Source of the DNA: Adiantum capillus-veneris
Taxonomy: Eukaryota > Streptophyta > Polypodiopsida > Polypodiales > Pteridaceae
Length of the DNA stretch: 64,000 nucleotides
Assembly: GCA_014529385.2 (NCBI GenBank)
Contig: CM043953.1
Span: 65,550,372 to 65,614,371 of the forward strand
Direction of reading: 5' to 3'
Shown: positions 53,516 through 64,000 of the stretch, in pieces
Layout: each line of letters opens with the position of its first letter
Position numbering within the stretch: the first letter of the stretch is position 1
Program-made: the position numbers and the translations under genes
The notes under the pieces: model-generated
Told to the model about the DNA's origin: nothing
What the model saw: the letters and a program-made list of their open reading frames with translations, nothing else
Databases searched by the model: none

Positions 53516-54094
53516 CAGGCTTGGGATATTCTAGCTGGTCTTTATGCAAGTCGCAATGAGGCTAAAATTGCATAGCTGCATAAAGAGCTGGAATCAAAGA
53601 TTGTGCATGAGAAGTTGATATGAACACTTTCCTTGCTAGTGTCAAGGATAACAATGAGCAACTTATTTCTGCAGGTGAAGTCATTTCAGAGAGTTCCCTT
53701 GTGCAGACTGTTCTTGATGCCTTGCCAGATTCTTACCAAACTTTTTCTAGTACTTGGAGACTTATGACCCAAGGAAATTTTGAAATTTTCAAGTTTGATG
53801 CATTATGCACATTGTTGTTGCAAGAGTTGCTTTCCAAAAAAATAGGACTAGACAACGTGCAGTTGAACAGGCTTTTATTGTTGCCCAAAGAAAGGGTGGC
53901 TATGGCTGAAAATGTCTCAAAATGTACTATGGGCACCCTCCGTTCCGATCGAGGGGGGGAGTATATGTCTCATGAATTTAATGCATTTATGGCTAGTCAT
54001 GGAATAAAAAACCAATGTACAATTCCTTTTATGCCTTTTATGCCTCAACAAAATGGTGTTGTTGAGAGGAAAAACTTGCAGACGAGCTTGTGAT

Positions 54095-54424
54095 AAGAAT
54101 GGGGCAGAGATCCAGAACCACACAGTACCACCATTGAGGCACTGTTTGACATGTGGAGGAGATCATCTGACACAATAGTGCTCCATGTTGCCACAACCAT
54201 ATCCTAAGCATAAGTGGTGTGCCATTGAGAACAAATGGACAAACCATATCACTGAGGAATGTTACTACAATAGAGGACAAGTTAGGGAAATGCCTTATTA
54301 TCCTAACCCCCAATACCATCCTAATGTACTAGTAAATCCTTAGTATCAACAAAATAGACTAACATCACCACCAAGGTATGCATTAGGGCCAGTAAATCCA
54401 TAGCCAGGAGTAGTGAGGAACCTT
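54095..54424 (+). pseudogene. Gag fragment of the element 5/6 family inside copia element 8
   Basis: CLTCGGDHLT (knuckle start with the same short spacing) and WCAIENKWTNHITEECYYNRG, closely similar to WCVIDQKWTNHTTKECYYNKG of element 6. It lies between the copia integrase fragment and the copia RT, which starts at about 54425. Confidence 0.8.
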
Positions 54425-55100
54425 AGTCTTTTGATGAAGCACAGAATTCAAAAATTGGATGCTGCCATGCAATTAGAATATGATGCACCTATAAAAAAAT
54501 GACACATGGATGTTATGTGGTTTTCCTCCTGGCAAAAAGACCATTGGTACGAAGTAAGTTTACAAGTTGAAACGCAAGCCGGATGGTAAGATTGATTGCT
54601 ATAAGGCTCGACTTGTTGCAAAGGGTTATGCACAACAAAAAGACATAGATTATGAAGAGACTTTTCTCCCACGTGTCGTATGACTATTGTGCGTTTTCTA
54701 TGTGCGTTGGTAGCTCATTTTGGTTGGAATGTACATCAATCAAACATTGTTACTGCTTTCTTGCATGGTGACATATTTGAGGAAGTTTATCTGACGCAGC
54801 CTTGCGGTTTGAAGAAAGGACAAGAGGATAAGGTGTGCAAATGTAACAAAGATTTGTATGGGTTGAACGAATCTCGTGCTTGGTATGAGAAGGCTGACAC
54901 CATTTGGTCAAACGAGACTTTTGTAATAGTCCAATAGAAAGCACATTGTATGTAAAGCGTGAGGCTGATGTACTTCTCATTGTGGTTCTTTATGTAGATG
55001 ATTTGCTGATCACTGGACAAATGAGAGACATATTGCTTAGTTTAAGGTTGATTTGAATGATACTTTCAAGATGAAATATTTGGGGCTATTGCATCATTAC
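54425..55100 (+). pseudogene. Reverse transcriptase of copia element 8
   Basis: AMQLEYDAPIK and [20 protein letters not shown] mark the RT start. The frame 54680-54937 follows (HQSNIVTAFLHGDIFEEVYL, CNKDLYGLNESRAWYEK), and the VDDLLITGQ catalytic site lies near 54995-55020 in another phase. Several frameshifts and stops. Confidence 0.85.
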
Positions 55101-55439
55101 TTGGCTCTATAGCTTAAGTAGTGTGATGATGGTATTGCTTTATGTCAAAAACGTTACATAGAGACATTGCTATGTAAGTTTGGACTTGAGCATTGCAAAC
55201 CTATTGCCACTCCCATGGAAATAGTTTTGAAATTGAGTCTTCATGATGTTGTGGTGATCCTGCAGATGTCATCTTTACCAAATTGTTGTTGGATGCCTCA
55301 TTTATGTATGCAACACGAGATCGGATATTCAGTTTGTTGTCTGACAGGTCAACAAATTTATGCATAGCCCAGGGTCTAAGCATTGGTAGGATGTAAAGAA
55401 GATAATCCGCTACTTGAGTGGCACTTTACATCCTGGCTT

Positions 55440-55947
55440 GTTTTATCCCAAGGGGGGGATCATTGCCGCTAGACTTACATGCTTTTTTAGACTCAGATTG
55501 GGCTGGTTTTTTTGACACACGTGTGTCCACAAGTGGTTTTTTTTCATGCTTGGCAATTCATGTATATCATGGTTGAGCAAGAAGCAACCTACTATGGCCA
55601 CTTCTAGTTGTGAGGCTAAGTACAGGGCAGTCTTCACAACTCTAGTTGAGTGTGTATGGCTCAGACGCCTTATGGCTGATTTGGGTGTTGGATAGGACAC
55701 TGCCAACACTATCTACACTCACAATCAGAGGGCATTGACAGGTGCGAGGAACCAAATTTTTCATGCTCGCACAAAGCACATTGAGGTGCATTGCCATTAT
55801 GTCAGGGAGAGGCTCTCAGCAGGAGAGATCAGCTTGGCTTATGTGCCAACACAGGACAACCTTGCAGATCTTTTCACAAAGGCATTGTCTTATGAGAAGT
55901 TCAAATCTTTCTGCAAAGTTTTGGGATTACTTCCCTTTGTGGACTGA
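55440..55947 (+). pseudogene. RNase H of copia element 8
   Basis: DSDWAGFFDTRVSTSGF, then SSCEAKYRA-like and the C-terminal frame 55735-55947 (NQIFHARTKHIEVHCHYVRE, DNLADLFTKALSYEKF). Broken in several places upstream. Confidence 0.85.
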
Positions 55948-56009
55948 TCATGTCCTCAGGGCATGGCACTTTCCTTTACTCATGTACCAGCTCTCATTCA
56001 CCACATCAC

Positions 56010-56021
56010 TCGAGGGGGAAT
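56010..56021 (+). other. Polypurine tract of copia element 8
   Basis: TCGAGGGGGAAT lies one base before the TGTTACC start of the 3' LTR. Confidence 0.88.
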
Positions 56022-56022
56022 T

Positions 56023-56250
56023 TGTTACCATACACACGTGTTAGTGATGTGTGTGAACACACTTAGGACCGCTGGGGAATTTTTCCCCTCACTTGGAGAT
56101 TTTTCCCCCCGTGCATTATATATACGCCCATCATTCTAGGGCTATCCATCTTTCCATAGCACACTAAGTAATATACTCTATGTTGTGTGCATTGAGCTTC
56201 CTTCATCTTCTCCAAGCTGTGTGTATTTTCCTGCAACCCTAATTCCAACA
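56023..56250 (+). repeat. 3' LTR of copia element 8 (228 bp)
   Basis: TGTTACCATACAC to CTAATTCCAACA. It is the same family as the inverted LTR at 46863-47068, with a slightly longer 5' part. A TATATATACG box lies at about 56119. Confidence 0.9.
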
Positions 56251-57205
56251 AACTTACCTATCAAGGACTGCATACTTCAACTACAACTCAAACTCCAGTG
56301 CACACAATCGTTCAAACATGGAGCACCACCTTTGCACCAAATGCCATATGTTTATCATCCCACCTCAAGAACTTTTATTGGCCATTGTCCGGGAGGACTC
56401 ACTATTGGAGGGGGGAGGCATTCAATACAGAACCCATTGCAAAATGTTATCGGGCACTATTTAACAATGGTTTAATCCTTGTTGCGTTTTATTGTGATTT
56501 GAATTTTCCAACAAATGCTAAGTAATGTCCATAAGTACTTAAATGGGGGTTGGTTCATGTCAGAGACAAAAATAACCCCATACTCTTGTTTATATTTCTT
56601 ATATTTAAGTTTTCATATTTTGCCTCTAATTATATGGTAAAAAATTGAGAAAAAAGCACAAATAATAGACCAATAATGCCCTAATTTTTTTGTATATAGA
56701 AAATTTTTTATTTTCTTCATAAGGAATACTTTACCTAAAATTTGGGTAATTTTTGGATTTATTGTAAAGTTTTAAGTACCTTTTTGGATTTTATTTCTAA
56801 AATTCTACTAAAAAATACAGAGAAGCAATGAAAAATTTTGGAAGCAAATTAAAGACGTCAAATTTTGATCTAAATGTGATGGTGATCCAAAAGGTAAACC
56901 TGCCATATCTAGGGCATAAAAATTCCAAACATGAAAAATAGAGAATGTGTTAGCATAGGAAAAAACAATTCATAAAGTCCAAACCAAGTCTCCAAATGGC
57001 ACAAGCAGGGCACCAACAGGAACACAAAAGTAGGAGGGAGCTGACCATGGCATTGTTCACCACAACTCTTCAGGTGGCAGTGATCGCAATTATTGCCACC
57101 AAAACCTTATGCTTAAACAAGTGATTCCTACAGCTTCCCTATGCCTTGTACAAGTCTCCCATGCTTAAAAATCATTAAATGGACCACCAAAAGTCAAGAT
57201 AGCAC
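56251..57205. other. Unassigned, AT-rich; includes a degenerate E palindrome
   Basis: No domain recognised. A frame at 56298-56525 (HTIVQTWSTTFAPNAICLSS) looks coding-like but matches nothing I know. The near-palindrome GGCAGTGATCGCAATTATTGCC at about 57075 links this area to the leader of element E at 19.5-20.1 kb. Confidence 0.4.
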
Positions 57206-57320
57206 TGTTGGAATTAGGGTTGCAAAGAGACACACACACCTTGGAAAAGACGAAGGAATCTCAAGGCACACAATAGAGAGCGTGTTTCTTAGTGTGCAAT
57301 GGAAAGATAGATAAAAATAG
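57206..57320 (-). repeat. Truncated LTR of the element 8 copia family, inverted
   Basis: From TGTTGGAATTAGGGTTGC it follows the 46863 LTR for about 115 bases and then stops matching. No PBS or coding sequence adjoins it. Confidence 0.85.
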
Positions 57321-59835
57321 CTTAGTAGAAATAGGAAATATTGTAATATGATCATTTTAGTGAACCAAATGGAACAAGGAAAGCATAAAAGGAGTCTACA
57401 CATCAAGAGGAACCAGTAGGTACCAATTTCAAGTTGAATGGACACATATGATAGCTACCACAATTAGTGCCACCTAGCAAATTTTTAAGACAAAAGGTAC
57501 GTACTGGTGGATGGCCCTTGCCAAGAGGATCCCAATGATACCTCACATGGCAAATTTGGACACTTTGACCTCAAGTTACTGACCAAACTAAATGGGAGGG
57601 AACTAAATGCACGAATAGCCAACATCTGACAATTGTCCATCTAAATTGGGATTTTTGCCATTCGCTACATGATCAAACACCTACCAAAAGATGAGGGTAT
57701 GCACTATCTACAAGCTAGAAGACATTAAGGAGCCGCTCCTTGAGCAGCCAATGGAGATTCCTATAGCATAGGAAGAAGATAAGGAAGCACAACAAGCACA
57801 ACCAGAAGATCCAGAAGTGAGGCCAATAGAAAGCAAGGGCCAAGACCAAGGGCCACAGCACTTGAAGCGCAGAAATAAGCCATGGTCTAGGAGCAAGGGC
57901 AAGAGGAGGAGCCTCCCCTTGTAGATCTGCCTCCCTTGACCTAGAAGCAATAGTGCAAGATTTGCTCAAGGCCAACTACAATGTCAAGGAATCCCAAGAG
58001 GCTGTCAAGGCAAAGATAGAGCTATTAGCAGCAAAACGACAACGCATATCCAACCTTAGGGCTTACTAAAAACGCAAGAAAACCCAATGATGGAAGGATT
58101 GAATGCGAAAAAAGCTAAAAATGAATAGGTACTTCAACGCGACAAGTTGCCTAAGGGCTTGCAAAAGGAGCAAGAAAACTCGATGATGGAGGAGTTACCT
58201 CTTGCAAAGGTGGAAGATGAAAAAAAAAAGAAGGTTATAGAGATTTTGAAGATTGTAGCAAAGCGGACAGTACGTCGGCCGCTATTCACAACCATCATCC
58301 CTTGCCAGGTGCACAAGACCAAAAGTGAGAGAAAACCTACAACCTTTGAGGATTTGCTCAAGGCCTTGAGCTAGAAATAGTGCAAGTCAAGCCAACACTA
58401 CTAATGGAGCTAGCCATGCCTGCAACGGCAACAAGCACACCCATGTCAAATCTCAGGCGTGTTGCTCTCATAAAGTAGCATGCTGAGGATCTGGACAAGG
58501 AAATGATCAAGTAAATCATGTTACTCAAGCAGGAACAATAGAACAACAACCTATTAAGCATAATAGTGGTGAGCTCCCAGAAGTGCCCAGAGACGCTCGA
58601 GCAAGAAAGTTTCCAGCACACCACTACAAACATTGACGTTCTTGGGGATTTGAGAAGAAGGGATGCCCAACTCATTCACATCTAGGCAAGGCAATGGCAA
58701 GCAGGTTTAAAGAGCTCTATGAACATGAGAAGACAATAGAACAGATCTGGGAGGGCATTACGCACATCAATTAGCTAGCCCTAGAAGAGGAGGAAGAGTT
58801 GTATGCCCAGGCACAGTAAAGTGCAAAAGAAGCAGCTGCTCTCACTCACAAGAAGAACATCACCCTTGAGCTGCTACAAACACGGGGTGATAGACCAGGC
58901 AAAACTCTTCTGAGGACGTCATGCCACTACATTACGCCCATCTACCGGAGGAGTACTGGAAAAAGACTCAATGCTTGGTGGCCAGGAACCTCCTCTATGA
59001 CAAAGAATTCTTGAAATCTAACTCGCTAAATTTCATTACCCCAATAGAGCTCAGAGAAGAGGTTCTTGAGCCCCAACTACCTTATGCCCTGCTCTTGCCT
59101 TGCTCAAGTGGATGACCATCGAAGAAAATAAAAGGCTACTTTCCTTACCACTGCCAAATGCAAAGGGAAATTATCAAGAATGCGACCTGTCAGATTGGAC
59201 ATCTGAGGATCTTATAGCAGCACGCCTAGAATAGAAGAGAGCCTTCATGGTTGAGCAAAAAAAATGTAGTTAAAGTAAACTCGTTTGTGCCAGTGTACCT
59301 GTAGGTTGGCCACACATATTGTCCCATTATTAGACGTAGTGTACCTATAGGTTGACCCCACATACTGTCCCATTATCAAACGTAGGACCTCGTCGGACTT
59401 TGCTGACTACTCATCCATGCTGGCTCAACTATTCAGTGTTCGTAGAGCCCATCACTGCTCCCTCCATCGGATATATGTACTAGGCACTCAAACAGATGAT
59501 CAGATTAGTGTGCAGTAGGCTAGACATAGCATGCAAGATCATGCTAAAGATTTTTTATATGCCGTCCGCATGCATCAACACATTCAGAAACACAAAATCC
59601 ACTTAGATAAAGCGGAGTTCATTTTTGGAAGACATTGACAGAAGCCTTCTACACCGGCTACTTCGAGATGGACAACACAATCTTCATGGCAGTCTACAAG
59701 GACTTGCATGCTAGATTTGTCGCCTACATGATACATGAGTGTGACATGCTATATTCACACCTCTTCATCAGGCAAAAGAAGACCAGTGGGAGAAGATGAC
59801 ACTCACATTTTTGCCTACATCACTTTGACAATGGG
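57321..59835 (+). pseudogene. Right internal part of element E, unknown coding remnants
   Basis: Coding-like but heavily broken sequence. Frames include KLEDIKEPLLEQPMEIP (about 57705), a Lys/Glu-rich helix at 58147-58374 (VEDEKKKKVIEILKIVAKRT) and 58921-59115 (HYAHLPEEYWKKTQCLVARN). No RT, integrase or protease motif is visible. A direct repeat of about 55 bases (GTACCTGTAGGTTGGCC and GTACCTATAGGTTGACC) occurs at 59297-59383. It could be a degraded gag or a non-autonomous element. Confidence 0.4.
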
Positions 59836-60431
59836 CGATGTAAATTACCCAAGCCATCTTTTATAAATGCTACTTTGCACTAAATCCAAAGATATGAATG
59901 AGTATAATGATGTCATTGGATTCACTGCTAGCTCTCACTTTTTGTAAAATCTCATAATTTTTGCCCTCACCCCATCTCTAGCCCTACATATATGAGAAAA
60001 GGCCTCATTTTTGGGGGAATAACCATTCCAACTTGAGAGCACGTGGTAAAGAGTATGCCTACACTTGCACATTCACTAGTTATTGTACAGGTGAGCATTG
60101 CTAATGAAACTTCTTGTGTTGCTTCCTCTCACTCTTAGCATCTTGTACATGTCTTGTGTGTTGTGCTTGAGAGTGTGTGCGCTACGCAATTAGCGGTTTT
60201 GGCTCTAGGTCATCTTGTGTGTTTATTTGCTCATTGTGAGATGTTATAGGTATTTTAAGTGAAACTAAAAATGGACAGAGGTAGGTAGGCCCTAGGAGAA
60301 TCCAAACAACCCCTCATATGTCATTTTTGGTGAAGGTAAGAGATGGCAATGATCGTGGTTGCTCACATACCCGACAATGACTTTTATAGGTATGGTTATC
60401 AAGAACCTATTCTCCATAGTCTAGTGATAGA
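59836..60431 (+). repeat. LTR-like right end of element E, cut by element 7
   Basis: Aligns with 17955-18505 in the same orientation (GATGTAAATTAC, GAGTATAATGATGTCATT, GGAGAA, ACCCGACAATG and CATAGT blocks) and is broken at 60431 by element 7. The remaining 0.27 kb of this LTR would lie to the right of the window. Confidence 0.7.
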
Positions 60432-60897
60432 TATTTTTCTATGGCCAGGCCATGGAGCAGACCAAGACCAAGAAAAACCTAGCAAACAAAAGAGCTCAAG
60501 CAATATGCTACGCTCACTCCCAAAACAAGGAACCTAGACAGGATATATGTGCGGCTAAATCATTTGCCAAAACATGTATCTCTCTCTAACCCATGCGATG
60601 CTCGGGCTGCACATACTCGCTCAGACTCGAGAACAGAATCATGAAGACATTTATGTGTTTATTATGAAAATGGAGAGAGACACAGAGAGAGACTGCAAGT
60701 GTTTGTATTTTATTAATCAACATATACATCCAATGGCATGAGAAAAAAAAGAAACTTATCTATGGCTCGGCTTTGTCGTCACATCTCCCCAAGGGCTTCT
60801 TCACGCCAACTTCAAGATGATATTTTTTTTTAATCTACATTTTGTAGATGTTCTCATTGCAGCCCCTTTAAATGGCCAGCTTCTTCTCTCTTTCTCG

Positions 60898-60933
<36 letters not shown>

Positions 60934-60948
60934 ACTTGCAGCAAGAGC

Positions 60949-60996
<48 letters not shown>

Positions 60997-61500
60997 TTTG
61001 CTCCCTCATGACTCTCCCTTTGATTCCAACAAGGAGCATGACAATAGATCTCTCTCTCGATCCCTTCGGATCCAGCCTAAAAATGAGAGCTCTGCTCTCT
61101 CTATTCTCTCGATCACAACCCCTTCGTAGCAAGAGCTTCTCTCGCTCTTTCTCTCAATCTCTAAGGTAGCACTATAGTGAACCGATTCTCCCTTACTCCT
61201 CTCTCCCCATGTGAGTACCCACAACTCCCTATCCCTTGCTTGCTCTCTCTTATGAAGAGAATCTCTCTCTCTCCTTCTCTTTCACCCTGACTATGGGATC
61301 CCCCCTTTTGAGATTCTAATAAAGTCAAAGGCTAAAAAAAAGAAAATATCATCTCTCTTCTCTCTCATTGAGAGACTCTCCCTCTTCGACTTCTTACAGG
61401 GCACGCCATCTTCTTCACCAACACCATAGAGATTTTCTCTCTCTTGCTTTGCAACAAGGGCATCGTCCTCTCTCTCTCTTGTCAACATGGTTGAGCCCTC
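60432..61500. repeat. Left LTR of element 7 (minimum extent)
   Basis: Matches 63033-64000 in order. (CT)n and (CA)n tracts occur at 60893-60933 and (CT)n at 60951-60991. Its right border cannot be fixed because the partner is cut by the window end. Confidence 0.75.
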
Positions 61501-62225
61501 TCTCTCTCTCTCTCCCGGCTCCCCTCTCAATGGGCATCACACAGGCCATTTTTCTCTTAGCATCTCTGCAACCCCCCGTTCATTCAGGCAGTGACAGGAT
61601 GACCCCCTTCCGCTCGTCACTGCATACTCCTCAAACTGATCCCCTCCTCTCTCGGCCTCGGTAGCGCCAACAGATGGTGCTCCTCTCTCTTTCCCACTAA
61701 CCCTCTGCCCCTGGTGGCCCTTGCAGGTCTCAATCGACATCCCCTTTCATTTGTCGTGCCACCCTTCGCCTGCTCGTTCAAAAAAACCCTATTAAAACAG
61801 CTTTTTATCAATTTAACAAAGGCCTCAAACTCCCATTCACACATGCAGAGGACATCGTCCGTGGAAAGCAGCATATAAAGTATGATCATTGCTCATCGAT
61901 AATCAAAACAACATGCATCCTTCACTGATATCTTGAAACTTCTTTAGGACCACTTTCCAACATTTTATTCTTGACACTTAATCTCCGTCTTGACGGTTTG
62001 GCACCACCTATGCATAGCATCTCTTTAGTATCTTCAAGCACTTCATCGCCTGTCAAAAAATAGCTCCCCAAGGCAGACCAAGTGAGAGTATTATCATGAT
62101 AATGTTTAATAAAATGATATTTCAAGATTGCAAAAGCACACAGACTCTCATAGAAATGCTCCTTCCCACTCAGAATCCCCATGCTCCTAGCCAGAAAAAA
62201 GTGCAACAGTGGTGTCCTGCGGGGA

Positions 62226-62845
62226 AAACTAGCCTGCTAGTGTGAACCCAGAACTTCGGTTAAGACTGATGCCATATCCATTGGGCTGTAGATGATGTAT
62301 GTTGAGAAATTAAAAATATGAACAACCAAGAGGCGGACAATATGCAATCACACAAAGATGCAAAATGGCAATAATCCCCTAGCCTTGCACTGATGACTTG
62401 ACTTGACACTCCTAATGATCCTTGATGACTCCTTAATGACCTCGAGTGGGTCTTCCCCAATGACCTAAAACACCCAAGTTTATGGAAGTTTACAGAGGGA
62501 TTCATAGGCGCTTGGGTCCAAGTTTACAGGTAAAAGCTAGGCGAATAACAAGAGAACCCAGAACTCGGGTAAGATTGGTGCCTTATCCATTGGGCATCGC
62601 TAAAAGATATCAAGGAAAAATAGGTGAAAATCATTTAATCACAAGATGATAAAAGCAAATAGAACAACCGCCCCCTTTAGCATGATAATGATGACCTGAC
62701 TTAGCACTTCTAATGATCCTTGATGACCTCAAAGTGGGGCCCTCTCAATGACCTAAAACACTCAGGTTTATGGGAGTTTACGGAGGGATGTATAGGTGTC
62801 TGGGTCCAAGTTTACATGCACATGCTAGGATGGTGGCAATGAGTG
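62226..62845. repeat. Two divergent direct repeats of about 300 bp inside element 7
   Basis: 62232-62545 and 62556-62845 share AACCCAGAAC, CATATCCATTGGGC/TTATCCATTGGGC, CTAATGATCCTTGATGA, AATGACCTAAAACAC and GGGTCCAAGTTTACA in the same order. The second contains ATTGGTGCC, which resembles a PBS. Function unknown. Confidence 0.75.
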
Positions 62846-63032
62846 GTGGCCAACCGAAATAAGTTTCTCACATAAAAGCATATCCCAAAAAATCTGGGCA
62901 AAATGCGATATAATGCAAATTTTCTTCTGAAGTGGAACATGAAAAAAAAAAACTCCATTTAGGATGCAGGCTCTTCGCTAGAGCACCTAGATGCTGAAAG
63001 CTAGTCCCACCACCAGGCGTGCCACTGATATA

Positions 63033-63499
63033 TGTTTTTCTATGGCCAGACCATGGAGCAGACCAAGACCAAGAAAAACCTAGCAAACAAAAGAGCTCAA
63101 GCAATATGCTACGCTCACTCCCAAAATAAGGAGCCTAGACAATGTATGTGCAGCTAAATCAACTGCCAAAACATGTATCTCTCTCTAACCCATGCAATGC
63201 TCGGGCTACACATACTCGCTCAGACTCGAGAATAGAATCATGAAGACATTTATGTGTTTATTATGAAAATGGAGAGAGACACAGAGAGAGACTGCAAGTG
63301 TTTGTATTTTATCAAAAATCAACATAAATATACATCCAATGTCATGAGAAAAAAAAGAAACTTATCTATGGCTCGGCTTTGTCGTCACATCTCCCCAAGG
63401 GCTTCTTCAGGCCAGCTTCAAGATGATATTTTTTTGTTATCTACATTTTGTAGATGTTCTCATTGCGGCCCCTTCAAATGGCTAACTTCTTCTCTCTTT

Positions 63500-63572
<73 letters not shown>

Positions 63573-64000
63573 CTCTCCCTTTGATTCCAACAAGGAGCAT
63601 GACAATAGATATCTCTCTCGATCCCTCTTCGGATCCAGCCTAAAAACGAGAGCTCTCTCTATTCTGTCGATGACAACCCCTTTGTAGCAAGAGCTTCTCT
63701 CGCTCTTTCTCTCAATCTCTAAGGTAGCATGCTCTCTCTTATGAAGAGAATATCTCTCTCTCCTTCTCTTTCACCCGACTATGGGATCCCCCGTTTTGGG
63801 ATTCTAATAAAGTCAAAGGCTAAAAAAAAGAAAATATCACCTCTGTTCTCTCTCAGTCAATTCACGATAGAGAGACTCTCCCTCTTCGACCTCTTACAGG
63901 GCACGCCATCTTCTTCACCAACACCATAGATATTTTCTCTCTCTTGCTTTGCAACACGGGCATCGTCCTCTCTCTCTGTTGTCAACACGGCCGAGCCCTC
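63033..64000. repeat. Right LTR of element 7 (partial)
   Basis: Partner of 60432-61500. (CT)n at 63503-63528 followed by (CA)n to 63570, longer than in the left copy. It is cut by the window end. Confidence 0.8.

Larger units (their letters stand above)
52285..54093 (+). pseudogene. Copia gag (element 8), split by repeat B and fused to integrase
   Basis: A gag fragment at 52285-52358 (ALPYVSKARDLPMHHVQASK) is interrupted by the insertion 52359-53512 and resumes at 53518 (AWDILAGLYASRNEAKIA). Downstream, the 157-residue frame 53620-54093 carries copia gag (VKDNNEQLISAGEVISESSL, VLDALPDSYQTF) and then passes without a frame break into integrase (TLRSDRGGEYMSHEF, PQQNGVVERKN). The zinc knuckle, protease and first part of integrase are missing, so a deletion has fused the two. 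Confidence 0.82.
60432..64000. mobile_element. Element 7: non-coding LTR-type element, right end outside window
   Basis: Two direct copies of a sequence beginning TRTTTTTCTATGGCC, at 60432 to at least 61500 and at 63033 to 64000, flank an internal part of at most 1.5 kb. No gag or pol motif is visible, so it resembles a non-autonomous LTR element (LARD/TRIM type). A possible minus-strand PBS, TGGCACGCCTGG, lies eight bases left of the right copy. The copies share CT/CA microsatellites and TCTCTC-rich stretches and differ by a deletion of about 90 bases in the right copy. Confidence 0.65.

Noticed and set aside
1-64000. Host genes, tRNA or rRNA genes
   Set aside because: Every convincing domain belongs to a retroelement; I saw no tRNA-like cloverleaf, rRNA-like block or intron-exon gene structure by eye. 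A tRNA scan and a spliced protein search would settle this.

Overview
The window looks like repeat-dense nuclear DNA of a land plant with a large genome. It is built almost entirely from long terminal repeat (LTR) retrotransposons and their wreckage. I found no host protein-coding gene, tRNA, rRNA, CRISPR array or prokaryotic feature. The plant assignment rests on the element types: a chromodomain Ty3/gypsy element, two Tat-like Ty3/gypsy elements with a second (archaeal-type) RNase H, Ty1/copia elements primed by initiator-Met tRNA, and LTR-embedded (CT)n tracts. The species cannot be read from the sequence.

Layout. (1) 1-7742, minus strand: a chromovirus-type Ty3/gypsy element (element 1) whose left LTR is cut by the window edge. 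It is nested in the CT tract of the 5' LTR of element 2. (2) 7743-17818, plus strand: a Tat-like element with gag, protease, RT, two RNase H domains and integrase, and an unusually long 3' LTR of about 4 kb. (3) 17955-21060 and about 57320-60431: the two ends of an old element (E) with a PBS at its left end and matching LTR-like ends. Everything between is later insertion or unresolved sequence. (4) 21424-24171 and 40465-43420: a Gag plus protease coding element without visible RT, RNase H or integrase (element 5). It is interrupted by an inverted solo LTR (23110-23837, TSD ATCAC) and by a complete copia element (element 4, 24172-40459, TSD AATTG). (5) Element 4 itself carries a second Tat-like element in its 5' LTR (element 3, minus strand, 24794-34234, short ACGT duplication) and a solo LTR in its pol gene (35475-36903, TSD GGATC). 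(6) 45134-56250: a second Gag-protease element (element 6, minus strand, 47069-51560). It is flanked by two inverted copies of one copia family with about 0.2-kb LTRs. Both copia copies carry the same kind of about 1-kb insertion at about the same point of gag. (7) 60432-64000: a non-coding LTR-type element (element 7) that breaks into the right LTR of E. It has long CT/CA microsatellites and leaves the window on the right.

How it works together. There is no operon-like cooperation. The order of events is recorded by nesting: E and element 5 are old, element 4 is later, and element 3 and the two solo LTRs are later still. Nearly every coding region is broken by point stops or frameshifts. Element 1 and element 2 are the best preserved, each with only a few interruptions. 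The most unusual signals are the RT-less Gag-protease family, with at least three copies sharing non-canonical zinc knuckles; a divergent LTR pair forming a long natural inverted repeat around 23.1-24.8 kb; paired insertions at one site of copia gag; and recurring near-palindromes in the leader of E. All LTR, PBS, PPT and TSD boundaries were read by eye and should be confirmed by self-alignment.
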